Positions 56,014 to 64,000 of a stretch of DNA of 64,000 nucleotides are shown here, one piece after another (position 1 is the stretch's first letter; the number at the start of each line of letters is the position of its first letter). The notes under the pieces were generated by a model that made no database searches, was not told where the DNA came from, and saw only the letters and a program-made list of their open reading frames with translations. The stretch spans positions 346,971-410,970 of the forward strand of contig NZ_JAPEHU010000003.1 of the NCBI RefSeq assembly GCF_028823635.1, in the 5' to 3' direction. This stretch comes from Demequina sp. B12 (GTDB lineage: Bacteria; Actinomycetota; Actinomycetes; Actinomycetales; Demequinaceae). Position numbers and translations under genes: made by a program.

Positions 56014-57882
56014 ATGACCGATGCTCGTCGCTCACTTGGCCTGATTGCTGTTGCGTCGTGGCTGCTGATTGATTCGTTGAGGGCTGCGGGTCCGTTGTTG
56101 TGGGACTTGTCGGACCCTTCCCCTACTCCTGCGCTGATTGCGGTGGGCGCGGTGGCTGCAGCCGGTGCGGGTATTGCTTGGTTGGCGTCCGTTGCCGCCC
56201 AGTTCTTCAGTCATGGCGGGACCGTGTGGTTCATGCTGGCGGTGACCGCTGGCTTCCGGTTTGCTCTTCCGGCCTTGGACGGCGTGTGGCTTATTGGGGC
56301 GGGCTTGTATCTTGCCGCCTTGGCTCTTGCCACGGTGGTGCTGGCGGCTCGGGCAACGTTGGGCAGCGGTAATGGTCCGGCATTGTTGGCGGGAACGGCG
56401 TTGGGTGCCGCGGCGGCGGTCGCGGAGCAGGCGTTCCTTCGCACTCTCGATGCGGTGTGGCGGACTGATGTGTGGGGTTGGGCAGCGCTTGGTGTCGTTT
56501 TCGTGCTCGCCATGTTCAATGGTTGGCGTTGTCACGACTTGAAGCCAGCCGCGAATGTCCGGGGCTGGTGGGCGTACGGCCTGTATTGGGCGCTGGTGAT
56601 CTACGCGTTCGCGAATCTGGGTTACGTCGCGTCGGAGAGTGAGATGCGGCTGTCGGTTGCCGCTCCTTTGGCGATTGTGGGCCTGCTGGCCGGCGCTCGG
56701 TTGGCTTCTGCAGCGGGGGTGTTTCCTGGAGCGTTGCGCATTGGTCTGATGACGGTGGGCGCGGCTTCGCTTGCGGTGATGGCGTTGGTGCCGGGGACGG
56801 CCGCATTGGTGGCATTGCCATTGGCGGCGGCGCTCAGCACCTTGGCGGCGGCGTTGATGATGCGTGCAGAGAAGGGCAGCACGCTGCGCAGTTTGGGTGC
56901 CTGGGCGGTGTTTGTGGCTGCTGTGGTGGTGCCGTTGTTGGCGGTGGAGGTCGACAGAGTTGCGGCGTTGCCGGTGCGCCATGGGGTGTTGATGGCGACG
57001 GTGGGTATTGCGTTGATGATGGGCGGCTCGTTGGCTGCCTGGCATGAGCGTGCTGGCCACACGGTGGTCAGGGGTGTGTTGCCACGGATCGCGGTCGGCG
57101 TAGTGGTGGCCGCGGGGGCGAGCTGGTGGACGTACTCCTCATTTGAGCAGGACCGCCTGTACTCCGAGGACTTCCTGGCAACGCCGCAGGTGACGTCATG
57201 GAACGTTCATCACGGGGTGACGTCGAGCGAGAATGGCGGGCCTGCGCTGGATCCCGTGGCAATCGCTCAGACGCTGCGCGATAACCCTGCCGACGTGGTG
57301 ATGCTGCAGGAGGTTGACCGGGGTTCGCTGCTGTCTGGCGGACTGGACATGGTGGAGTTCCTTGCGGGTGAGCTGCAGTTGCCGTACTCGTATGCCGGCA
57401 GTCACACGTCGCAGACCGGCAATGCGATCATCACGTCCCGGCCGCACGACGGGGTGCGGGCGTTGGAACTCGATAGTGAGAGCGGTCCGCAGCGAGGGGC
57501 CCTTGCGGTGACGTTCATGGGTGCCACGTATGTGTCGACGCAGTTCGATGCTTCCGCTACCGCGGATGAGCGTGCGGAGCATGCGCGCGAGTTGGCGCAG
57601 TGGAGCGGCACTATTGGACCGGTCGTGATCGGTGGCGACTTTGGTGACACTGCGGGCTCTGCCACGGTGGAAGCGCTGCAGGGTACGGGTTTTGTACTGG
57701 CCTCGCAGGCGCTGCCGGCCGATGCGACGCTCACCATGGGAGACCGTGAGGACTTCTTGGTGGGCCGTGAAGTGACGATGGAGGACGTCGCCGTGGTGGA
57801 CGTCCCGTGGTCGGACCATCCGCCGCTGACCGCGCATGTCCTCACGGGTCTGGGTGGGGACCTCGCGCCGCACGCCGACTAG
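56014..57882 (+). CDS. Membrane protein with C-terminal EEP (endonuclease/exonuclease/phosphatase) domain
   Basis: A 622-residue protein. Residues about 10-365 contain some ten to twelve hydrophobic helices; residues about 390-615 form an EEP domain facing probably outside. EEP motifs are SWNVHHG, MLQEVDRG, GNAIITSRP, IGGDFGDTAG and the final WSDHPPLTAHV. In active EEP enzymes the fourth motif is normally GDFN; here the Asn is Gly, so catalysis may be altered or lost. The ATG at 56014 lies 7 nt after TACGGT, another probable leaderless start. The substrate is unknown; phospholipid- or nucleotide-type phosphodiesters are possible. Confidence 0.85.
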   Translation: MTDARRSLGLIAVASWLLIDSLRAAGPLLWDLSDPSPTPALIAVGAVAAAGAGIAWLASVAAQFFSHGGTVWFMLAVTAGFRFALPALDGVWLIGAGLYLAALALATVVLAARATLGSGNGPALLAGTALGAAAAVAEQAFLRTLDAVWRTDVWGWAALGVVFVLAMFNGWRCHDLKPAANVRGWWAYGLYWALVIYAFANLGYVASESEMRLSVAAPLAIVGLLAGARLASAAGVFPGALRIGLMTVGAASLAVMALVPGTAALVALPLAAALSTLAAALMMRAEKGSTLRSLGAWAVFVAAVVVPLLAVEVDRVAALPVRHGVLMATVGIALMMGGSLAAWHERAGHTVVRGVLPRIAVGVVVAAGASWWTYSSFEQDRLYSEDFLATPQVTSWNVHHGVTSSENGGPALDPVAIAQTLRDNPADVVMLQEVDRGSLLSGGLDMVEFLAGELQLPYSYAGSHTSQTGNAIITSRPHDGVRALELDSESGPQRGALAVTFMGATYVSTQFDASATADERAEHARELAQWSGTIGPVVIGGDFGDTAGSATVEALQGTGFVLASQALPADATLTMGDREDFLVGREVTMEDVAVVDVPWSDHPPLTAHVLTGLGGDLAPHAD

Positions 57883-57942
57883 CACCACACACGGTCACAC
57901 GCCGACTAGCACCACACACCGCCACACCCCAACGCGGGGCGG

Positions 57943-59346
57943 CTAACTGCGACTAGCGTCACCCAGGTGGTGGAGTCTGCGGGCGACTTCTGCCGTGGTG
58001 CCTGCCAGTGACGGGTAGACCGTGAACACTGCGGCGACGTCGTCAACCGTCAGGTGATGAGTAACGGCGAGGGCCAGAGGGAAGATGTGTTCGCTAGCTC
58101 GGGAACCGACGATGACGGCTCCGAGCACTTGACCCGTGACGGTGTGGCCGAAGATCTTGACGAACCCTTGATCGATTCCCAGCATCTTGGCGCGGGGGTT
58201 GCGGGCTAGGTCTAGACGTGACACCTCGTAGAAGATTCCGCGAGCGCGCAGGTCGTCTTCTGAGGCCCCTACGGTCGCGATTTCTGGTGCGGTGAATACT
58301 GCGGAGGAGACGTGGCGGAGGTCGAGCGGGGTGACCGCGTCTCCCAGTGCGTGCGCCATCGCGATGCGGCCTTGGGTGGCCGCGACGGACGCCAGGGGCA
58401 GGACTCCAGTGCAGTCGCCGGCTGCGTAGATGCCGCGGGCGCTCGTGCGCGAGACACGGTCTACCTGAATGTAGCCGCGCTCGTCGACCTCGACACCTGC
58501 TTCAGCGAGGCCCAGGTCCTCGGTGTTGGGGACGGATCCCACCGCCATGAGGCAATGGCTGCCGTGGACCACGCGTCCGTCGGCGAGCGTCACGTCCACG
58601 CCGTCGGCAGTGGCGACGGCGCTGGCGGCACGGGTTCCGCCTAGGACGGTCATGCCTCGTTCGGCGAAGACTTCTTGGATGAGTGCGGCGGCCTCAGGGT
58701 CTTCTTTGGACAGGACCCGGTCGCCTGACGAGACGAGCGTGACATGGGAGCCCAGCAGGCTGTAGGCGCCTGCAAACTCGGCGCCGGTAACTCCGGAGCC
58801 CACCACAATCAGGTGTTCGGGGAGTTCGGTGAGGTTGTAGAGCTGAGTCCAGGTGAGGATGCGGGTGCCGTCGGGTTCGGCGCTGGGAACCACACGCGGC
58901 CGGGCCCCCACGGCCAACAGCACCACGTCGGGGCGGAGGGTCTCGTCCCCGATCTGGACCCCACCATCGGCCGTCAAGACTCCGGTGCCGTCGATGACGG
59001 TGATGTCGTTCTTGGCCATGCGTGCAGCGATGTCGCTGGATTGCTTGGCGACCAGGCCACGGATGCGGGTGTTGACGGCAGCCATGTCCACGGAGAGGTG
59101 TGGCCCGTCTCCGTCAGCGGATGTGTCTCCGGCGCGGATGCCGAGCTGGGGGGCGCGGTCGGCGATGGTGCGCCATTCGGCGGTGGCGATGACGGTTTTG
59201 GATGGCACCACGTCGGTGAGGACGGCGTTGCCACCCATCCCCTGGCGTTCGATGAGTGTGACCTCGGCACCTGCCTTGCGGGCCACGAGTGCCGCCTCGT
59301 AGCCTCCGGGGCCGCCACCAATGATCGCCACAGTCGTTGTCGCCAT
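57943..59346 (-). CDS. Flavoprotein pyridine nucleotide-disulfide reductase family member lacking the redox disulfide
   Basis: A 467-residue FAD/NAD(P)H protein with the lipoamide-dehydrogenase fold: FAD motif VAIIGGGPGGYEAA, NAD motif VVGSGVTGAEFAGAY, YAAGDCTG and the dimerisation domain. The redox CxxxxC is absent: the segment reads GMGGNAVLTDVVPSKT, with no Cys. The C-terminal His-Glu pair is also not seen (YPSLAGTTAE). It therefore cannot reduce lipoamide; it resembles LpdA (Rv3303c) of mycobacteria, a quinone reductase. Start is uncertain among ATG 59346, ATG 59355 and GTG 59361. Divergent from punA, with only 62 bp between. Confidence 0.88.
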   Translation of the reverse strand: MATTTVAIIGGGPGGYEAALVARKAGAEVTLIERQGMGGNAVLTDVVPSKTVIATAEWRTIADRAPQLGIRAGDTSADGDGPHLSVDMAAVNTRIRGLVAKQSSDIAARMAKNDITVIDGTGVLTADGGVQIGDETLRPDVVLLAVGARPRVVPSAEPDGTRILTWTQLYNLTELPEHLIVVGSGVTGAEFAGAYSLLGSHVTLVSSGDRVLSKEDPEAAALIQEVFAERGMTVLGGTRAASAVATADGVDVTLADGRVVHGSHCLMAVGSVPNTEDLGLAEAGVEVDERGYIQVDRVSRTSARGIYAAGDCTGVLPLASVAATQGRIAMAHALGDAVTPLDLRHVSSAVFTAPEIATVGASEDDLRARGIFYEVSRLDLARNPRAKMLGIDQGFVKIFGHTVTGQVLGAVIVGSRASEHIFPLALAVTHHLTVDDVAAVFTVYPSLAGTTAEVARRLHHLGDASRS

Positions 59347-59408
59347 GGTGACCATTGTCACCCATATGTGTCAGGCGAAACGTCCACGAATCGGGTTACG
59401 CTCGAGTC

Positions 59409-60209
59409 ATGACTGAAGCTGCTGCTCGCGCCTCTGAGGCTGCCGCTGCCCTTGCTGCTGCGACTGGTGTCGAGACTCACGACATCGCTCTTGTGCTCGG
59501 ATCTGGGTGGGGAGGTGCGGCTGACCTCATTGGCGAGGAAGTCGCATCAGTACCTGCCAATGAGATCCCTGGTTTCGCTGGCCATGTGGTGGCCGGCCAT
59601 CACCCCACGCTGCGTTCACTGCGCACGGCCGATGGTCGTGCCGTCCTGGTTTTGGGTGCTCGCCAGCACTTTTACCAGGTAAGAGACGCCGGGAAGGTGG
59701 CGCACGGGGTTCGGACGGCTGCGGCCGCTGGCTGCAAGCAGTTGGTGTTGACGAACGGCTGTGGGTCGACCAATCCTGACGTGGGCCCCGGTTCTGTGGT
59801 GCTGCTCACGGACCACATCAACCTGACGGGGACGACTCCTCTTGAAGGCGCCACGTTTGTGGACATGACGCAGACGTATTCGCCTCGCTTGCGTGCGCTC
59901 GCCAAGGAAATCGATGGAGGCCTCAAGGACGGCGTGTACGCGCAGTTCACGGGCCCCCAGTACGAGACTCCTGCCGAGGTCAAGATGGCATCGATTCTGG
60001 GTGCTGACTTGGTGGGAATGTCGACTGCACTGGAAGCGATCGCCGCCCGCGAGGCTGGCTTGGAAATTCTGGGCTTGTCGCTGGTGACGAACCTTGCGGC
60101 CGGCATCGGCGGGGAAACCTTGAACCATCAGGAGGTTCTCGACGAGGGCGCCGCGGCGGCGCCACGGATCTCTCGCCTTCTGGCCGATGTGGTGGAGCGC
60201 ATGTCATGA
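59409..60209 (+). CDS. punA: Purine-nucleoside phosphorylase
   Basis: Trimeric-type (class I) PNP of 266 residues that splits purine (deoxy)ribonucleosides with phosphate. Seen are ALVLGSGWGGAADLI (phosphate loop), LVLTNGCGSTNP, FTGPQYETPAEVKM and the purine-site VTNLAAG. The ATG is 6 nt after TACGCT, probably leaderless. It overlaps the phosphosugar mutase gene by 4 bp and works with it and with deoC to send deoxyribose to glycolysis. Confidence 0.95.
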   Translation: MTEAAARASEAAAALAAATGVETHDIALVLGSGWGGAADLIGEEVASVPANEIPGFAGHVVAGHHPTLRSLRTADGRAVLVLGARQHFYQVRDAGKVAHGVRTAAAAGCKQLVLTNGCGSTNPDVGPGSVVLLTDHINLTGTTPLEGATFVDMTQTYSPRLRALAKEIDGGLKDGVYAQFTGPQYETPAEVKMASILGADLVGMSTALEAIAAREAGLEILGLSLVTNLAAGIGGETLNHQEVLDEGAAAAPRISRLLADVVERMS

Positions 60210-61918
60210 GCGACGTGACCACCCTGATCGAGCGTGCAGAACTGTGGGCTCACGACGACCCTGACGAGGCCACACGGGCCGAGCTAGAGGCCGTGATCGT
60301 GGCGGCGAAGGCCGGCTACGACGACGCTATCCGTGATCTCCGCGACCGGTTCTTGGGGATGCTGGAGTTCGGCACTGCAGGACTGCGTGGAGCGTTGGGC
60401 GCAGGTCCCAACCGGATGAACCGCGCGGTCGTGATTCGCGCTGCTGCGGGACTCGCGCGTTACCTGACGGACGCCCTTGAGGCCGCTGGTGAAGAGCCGC
60501 GCGCCACCGTGACGATCGGCTACGACGCTCGTCACGGCTCGTATGACTTCGCAGTGGACACCGCTGCCGTCATGACCGCTGCGGGACACCGCGCAGTTCT
60601 CATGCCCCGCCTCTACCCCACGCCCCTCTTGGCTTACACCGTGCGGGCATTGAACGCCGATGCTGGGGTCATGGTGACCGCGTCCCACAACCCCCCGCAG
60701 GACAACGGCTACAAGGTTTACCTGGGTGGACGCGTGGTTCCTGGCGATGGCGACGGAGCTCAGATTGTGCCGCCGTTCGACGCTGAGATCGCCTCCCGGA
60801 TCGCTCAGGTGTCCGCAGTCGCCGACGTGCCGCGCGCCACGTCCGGATGGGAACTCATCAGCGATGAGGTTCCCTTCAACTACGTCTCTGCTGCGGCATC
60901 GCTCGTGGGCGCCGCCCCTGAGGACGGCTCGCGCGGCAATGTGCGCATCGTCCTGACGCCGTTGCATGGCGTGGGAGGGGACAGCGTTGAGGCCGTCCTC
61001 AGCTCCGCGGGGTTCGGCGACTTGCATACCGTCCCCACTCAGGCGGTCCCCGATGGCGACTTCCCCACCGTGTCCTTCCCCAACCCGGAAGAACCCGGCG
61101 CTATCGACCTCGCGCTGGAACTGGCGACTGAGGTGGATGCGGACGTCGTGATCGCCAACGATCCCGATGCGGACCGTTGCGCTGTCGCAACCAAGATCGG
61201 CGGCGTGTGGACCATGCTGCACGGCGATGTCGTGGGCTCACTGCTCGGCGAACGTGTGGCCGCACGCGGCGGGCACCCCCAAGGTGCTGTGCTCGCGAAC
61301 TCGATTGTGTCGTCCCGAATGCTGGCGCGTATCGCCGAACGCCACGGGCTGCGTCACGCGCACACGCTCACGGGCTTCAAGTGGATTGCTCGTGAGCCGG
61401 GCCTGGTTTACGGCTATGAGGAAGCCCTTGGCTACTGCGTGGCTCCGGACTTGGTGCGTGACAAGGATGGCGTCACTGCCGCTGTGCTGGTCGCTGATTT
61501 TGTTGCGGAACTCAAGCAGTCGGGACGCACCCTTGAGGATGCGATCGATGATCTCGCTCGCGACTACGGCGTCCACTTGACGCGACAGGTGTCGGGGCGC
61601 TTCAGCGACCTGTCACTGATTCCCGCACTGATGTCGAAGCTCCTGGACAACCCGCCCGCAACGTTGGCGGGCTCCCCGGTAGCCCAGACCGACGACATGA
61701 ACGAGGGCCTCCACGGGCTCCCGCCCACCAACGGCCTGCACTTGGCGACGGAGTCGGGCGCACGCGTCATCATCAGGCCCTCGGGCACGGAACCCAAGAT
61801 CAAGGCCTACCTGGAAGTCATCGAGGAGCCCACCGCCGACGTCGCGGGCGCACGCGCTCGCGCGGAAGAAGCCATGACTGCGCTGGAAGCCGATGTGAGG
61901 TCGGCCTTGGGCCTCTAG
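60206..61918 (+). CDS. Phospho-sugar mutase, probable phosphopentomutase
   Basis: A 570-residue alpha-D-phosphohexomutase-family protein. The phosphoserine loop is VTASHNPPQDNGYKVY near residue 155, the metal loop NDPDADRC near residue 315, the sugar loop near residue 390 (TGFKWIA) and the phosphate loop IIRPSGTEPKIKAY at the end. The length and the coupling to punA, with deoC converging nearby, favour ribose/deoxyribose-1-phosphate over glucose-1-phosphate as substrate; that choice is inference. Confidence 0.88.
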   Translation: MSDVTTLIERAELWAHDDPDEATRAELEAVIVAAKAGYDDAIRDLRDRFLGMLEFGTAGLRGALGAGPNRMNRAVVIRAAAGLARYLTDALEAAGEEPRATVTIGYDARHGSYDFAVDTAAVMTAAGHRAVLMPRLYPTPLLAYTVRALNADAGVMVTASHNPPQDNGYKVYLGGRVVPGDGDGAQIVPPFDAEIASRIAQVSAVADVPRATSGWELISDEVPFNYVSAAASLVGAAPEDGSRGNVRIVLTPLHGVGGDSVEAVLSSAGFGDLHTVPTQAVPDGDFPTVSFPNPEEPGAIDLALELATEVDADVVIANDPDADRCAVATKIGGVWTMLHGDVVGSLLGERVAARGGHPQGAVLANSIVSSRMLARIAERHGLRHAHTLTGFKWIAREPGLVYGYEEALGYCVAPDLVRDKDGVTAAVLVADFVAELKQSGRTLEDAIDDLARDYGVHLTRQVSGRFSDLSLIPALMSKLLDNPPATLAGSPVAQTDDMNEGLHGLPPTNGLHLATESGARVIIRPSGTEPKIKAYLEVIEEPTADVAGARARAEEAMTALEADVRSALGL

Positions 61919-61964
61919 CCCCAAGCTTTCTCCCCTGGCCGTAGATACGCGGCGGGGTTGGAAC

Positions 61965-62019
61965 GCAACGACGGTCCTGGCCGTCACCTACGGGTGACGC
62001 CCAGGACCGTTGTCGTTGC
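61965..62019. terminator. Bidirectional terminator between the mutase and deoC
   Basis: ACGGTCCTGG (61971-61980) pairs with CCAGGACCGT (62001-62010), with inner GTCACC/GGTGAC and outer GCAACG/CGTTGC extensions separated by a 3-nt bulge. It lies between two convergent genes. Confidence 0.85.
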
Positions 62020-62030
62020 AGGGTGTGGGC

Positions 62031-62723
62031 TTAGTAGCCGCCATCCCCGGCATCGGCCGACACGACGCCGTCCAGGCCGTCGAGCACTGCACGCGTGCCA
62101 GACAGTCCCAAACGGGACGCACCCGCGGCGATCATGGCGAGCGCAGCATCGGCAGTCCGAATGCCACCGGAAGCCTTGACGCCCAACGCGTCTCCCACTG
62201 TCTCCCGCATCAAGCGCACCGCATGCTCAGTTGCGCCGCCGGTGCTGTGAAACCCGGTGGAGGTCTTCACAAAGTGCGCGCCCGCTGCAGCGGAGGCCTT
62301 GCAGGCGCCCACGATGCCGTCGTCGCTGAGCGCCGCGGACTCGATGATGACCTTGAGGATCTTGTCGTCGGGGATCACGGCCCGCACGGCGGCAACATCC
62401 TTCTCGATGTCACCAAAGCGACCCTCGATAGCCGCAGCAACATCGATCACCATGTCCACCTCATCAGCACCCTGGTCGATGCTCAGCGCGGCCTCAGCGG
62501 CCTTGATCTGGGAGTAGTGCTTGCCGGAGGGGAACCCGCAAACAGTGGCGACTGCGACACCTTCCGGGACCTCCACCGGAAGCATCAGTGGTGACACGCA
62601 AATGGAGAACACCCCCAACTCCCCTGCCTCAACGGCGAGCGCGGCAACATCGGCTGCGGTCGACTCGGGCTTCAACAGCGTGTGGTCAACGTAGCGAGCC
62701 AGTTCAGCACGGGTGAGCGTCAT
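62031..62723 (-). CDS. deoC: Deoxyribose-phosphate aldolase
   Basis: DeoC splits deoxyribose-5-phosphate to acetaldehyde and glyceraldehyde-3-phosphate. The 230-residue protein has the [16 protein letters not shown] start, [23 protein letters not shown] and the Schiff-base lysine in [13 protein letters not shown], then VKASGGIRT. Length is normal. The ATG at 62723 follows AAGGAGAG; the reading frame extends upstream without similarity. The acetaldehyde it makes can be used by AdhE. Confidence 0.96.
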   Translation of the reverse strand: MTLTRAELARYVDHTLLKPESTAADVAALAVEAGELGVFSICVSPLMLPVEVPEGVAVATVCGFPSGKHYSQIKAAEAALSIDQGADEVDMVIDVAAAIEGRFGDIEKDVAAVRAVIPDDKILKVIIESAALSDDGIVGACKASAAAGAHFVKTSTGFHSTGGATEHAVRLMRETVGDALGVKASGGIRTADAALAMIAAGASRLGLSGTRAVLDGLDGVVSADAGDGGY

Positions 62724-62902
62724 GCGGTCTCTCCTTGGGGTTGCGGGCCCCGGATCAGGGCCATTCCTCTGACACCAGCCTACGTCTGCGGCGGGCGCGA
62801 CGGGGCGTCGACACCAGCGTGCACGTCGAGGAGGGCCGATGCTGCGAGTGGCCACGCGGTGAAGAGTGTGAGATCCTCGGGTCCAGAGCCTGACCTTGGC
62901 TC

Positions 62903-62944
62903 CCGGACGAGGGTGACGTACCCGGCAACGCGACAAGACGTCAC
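62903..62944 (+). promoter_or_regulatory. Guanidine-III riboswitch (ykkC-III class)
   Basis: The 42 nt match the class III guanidine riboswitch: P1 strand CCGG followed by ACGAGG (62903-62912), the P2 strand GTGACGT (62913-62919), ACCCGG closing P1 (62920-62925), a variable loop, the conserved ACAAG (62933-62937) and ACGTCAC (62938-62944), which pairs with GTGACGT as the pseudoknot. The layout equals that known from Thermobifida. An AGGGAG ribosome site starts two nucleotides after the pseudoknot, so guanidine binding should expose it and switch on translation of the exporter gene at 62959. Confidence 0.93.
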
Positions 62945-62958
62945 ATAGGGAGCCCCTC

Positions 62959-63273
62959 ATGCCATGGGTCATTCTTGTTCTGTCAGGCGTCCTCGAAGCC
63001 GTATGGGCCACTGCCCTGTCGCGGTCGGAGGGTTTCACCAAACTCTGGCCGTCGGCCGTGTTCGTCGTGGCCCTCATCGCCAGCATGGCTGGCCTTGCGT
63101 GGGCACTCAAGACACTTCCCGTTGGCACCGCCTACGCCGTGTGGGTGGGCATCGGTGCGGCACTGACCGCGATCTGGGCGATGGCCAGCGGTGCTGAAGC
63201 ATTCTCCATCGTGCGCGTGCTGCTCATTCTGGGCATCGTGGGTTGCGTCGCGGGGCTGAAGCTCACGCACTGA
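62959..63273 (+). CDS. gdx: SMR-family guanidinium exporter (Gdx/SugE type)
   Basis: A 104-residue small multidrug resistance protein with four membrane helices. The essential membrane Glu is Glu13 in [11 protein letters not shown], and [13 protein letters not shown] marks helix 3. Gdx proteins swap guanidinium for protons as antiparallel dimers. The guanidine-III riboswitch directly upstream identifies the substrate more strongly than sequence alone. SMR exporters can work as one- or two-gene systems; no second SMR gene follows. Confidence 0.95.
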   Translation: MPWVILVLSGVLEAVWATALSRSEGFTKLWPSAVFVVALIASMAGLAWALKTLPVGTAYAVWVGIGAALTAIWAMASGAEAFSIVRVLLILGIVGCVAGLKLTH

Positions 63274-63321
63274 GCGGACCGGGCGGTGCCGGAATGCGCC
63301 CCGCAACTACGGCCAGAACGC

Positions 63322-63373
63322 CCAGCGCCCTTTCCCCCCGCCGCGTTTTTACGGCCAGGGGAAAGGGCGCTGG
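63322..63373 (+). terminator. Strong terminator after gdx
   Basis: A perfect 16-bp inverted repeat (63322-63337 with 63358-63373) encloses a 20-nt loop that contains a T5 run. It lies 48 nt after the gdx stop codon and before the convergent small genes, so it can stop transcription from both sides. Confidence 0.85.
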
Positions 63374-63470
63374 TGAGGCGGTTGCGAACGCTACAGCTCG
63401 ATGCCGTACGCCAACATCTGGAAAACTCCAGGGCTCGGCCGATGTCAACCAGAACGCCGACGTTACTTGC

Positions 63471-63659
63471 CTACTTCGCGCGGCGGCGAGAGACACGTTG
63501 CCGCTGGTACCACCACCCGCCAACGCAGCAAGCCACCATGAAGTACAGCGGCCACTGCCACACGACACCGTAGATATACCAGGAGGTGAAAAGTCCCGCC
63601 GCGACCCCTAGGGCCAGCGAGACTAGTAGGGACCCGACCTGGACGTTTCCTTTCAACAC
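63471..63659 (-). CDS. Small two-helix membrane protein
   Basis: A 62-residue protein with two predicted membrane helices (about 8-30 and 35-52) and a basic tail ending SRRRAK. GTG at 63659 has GGAAGGAAG upstream and overlaps the stop of the upstream small gene (GTGTTGA). I do not recognise a family. Coupling to the preceding gene suggests a partner role, for example immunity or export of the upstream product; this is inference. Confidence 0.65.
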   Translation of the reverse strand: MLKGNVQVGSLLVSLALGVAAGLFTSWYIYGVVWQWPLYFMVACCVGGWWYQRQRVSRRRAK

Positions 63660-63991
63660 GAGACTTCCTTCCACCGTAGTTGCGCCGCGAGAGTCACGGC
63701 CGTGGGGTAATAGGGGTGCGAGATCTGCACGCAACGACCACGCGACTTAGCACTATTGAAGGTTCGATCGATAGAGGTCGCGAAAGCCCCAATCGCCGCA
63801 ATGCACACAGCACCAGCCACCTGGCCAAACCCTGGAATGAAGGGGCAGACACCTGAGACGAGCGTTCCATACGGCGTGTATCCAGCGATGCGACTTGTCT
63901 CACTCTTCGAGTACTTCAAGTAGACCGCCCAACCAAACGAAACCTTCGGGTCTGCGGTGATGGGGTAGGCGCTGCTAGCGCTGTGTTCCAC
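63653..63991 (-). CDS. Small protein of unknown function at the window edge
   Basis: At least 112 residues, possibly continuing beyond the window because the apparent GTG start at 63991 has no visible upstream control region. It contains a YLKYSKSETSRIAGY segment, a Gly/Ala-rich hydrophobic stretch (VCPFIPGFGQVAGAV, IAAIGAFATS) and a GRCVQISHPYYP segment with a third Cys. The pattern of small, Gly/Ala-rich, Cys-containing protein next to a tiny membrane protein recalls bacteriocin-like pairs, but no known family is assigned. Confidence 0.6.
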   Translation of the reverse strand: MEHSASSAYPITADPKVSFGWAVYLKYSKSETSRIAGYTPYGTLVSGVCPFIPGFGQVAGAVCIAAIGAFATSIDRTFNSAKSRGRCVQISHPYYPTAVTLAAQLRWKEVSC

Positions 63992-64000
63992 GTGCTGAAC

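Noticed and set aside
57943..59346. Dihydrolipoamide dehydrogenase (lpd) as the name of the flavoprotein
   Set aside because: The redox-active cysteine pair and the C-terminal catalytic His-Glu are absent.

Overview
The window is 64 kb of high-GC DNA with dense, mostly uninterrupted genes and no phage, insertion sequence, CRISPR array, rRNA or tRNA that I can see. It looks like a chromosomal segment of a Gram-positive actinobacterium, probably Micrococcales-like or a relative of the bifidobacteria. The signs are the prfB-ftsE-ftsX-M23 peptidase-smpB gene order, an acyl-CoA carboxylase with a separate epsilon subunit and a fused biotin carboxylase/BCCP alpha subunit, an actinobacterial-type Flp/Tad locus, glf, and many apparently leaderless genes with a TANNNT box 6-8 nt before the start. 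AdhE, PflB and PflA point to mixed-acid/ethanol fermentation in a facultative anaerobe. The genus is inference.

Region 1 (1-17.1 kb). A conserved translation/division block (prfB, ftsE, ftsX, M23 hydrolase, smpB, all on the minus strand) is interrupted between the hydrolase and smpB by a nine-gene minus-strand operon, 816-10798. This is a complete Lsr (autoinducer-2 uptake and catabolism) system in the enterobacterial order lsrA-C-D-B, followed by lsrR, lsrK, a cupin gene, lsrF and a class II aldolase. The cupin sits where an LsrG-type isomerase would be expected. The promoter is flanked by four 16-bp palindromes arranged as two identical pairs, probable LsrR operators.

Region 2 (17.2-26.2 kb). 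adhE, pflB and pflA (minus), with DosR-box-like palindromes upstream of both adhE and pflB, then a GH2 beta-mannosidase (plus).

Region 3 (26.2-31.7 kb). A minus-strand Flp/Tad pilus-type operon (cpaF, tadB, tadC, a small Flp-like protein, three TadE/TadG-like proteins) and a divergent SRAP (HMCES-type) gene.

Region 4 (31.7-47.1 kb). A LytTR response regulator and a GHKL sensor kinase whose frame is broken by one base, then a lipoprotein esterase, all on plus. They converge on a minus-strand surface-glycan and glycosidase cluster: a lipoprotein GH3, a small lipoprotein, a membrane-anchored domain-permuted GH3, a cytosolic GH3, a GtrA-like protein, a GT2 glycosyltransferase and UDP-galactopyranose mutase.

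Region 5 (47.1-64 kb). birA is divergent from the carboxylase beta and epsilon genes. Then come a DUF218 protein, two MarR regulators and a DHA2 efflux pump with twin operators, maf, the biotin-carrying alpha subunit, a membrane-anchored EEP-family protein, and a flavoprotein reductase lacking the redox disulfide. A nucleoside salvage set follows (punA, phosphopentomutase-like, deoC), then a guanidine-III riboswitch controlling an SMR guanidine exporter. At the right edge is a small two-gene module of unknown function.
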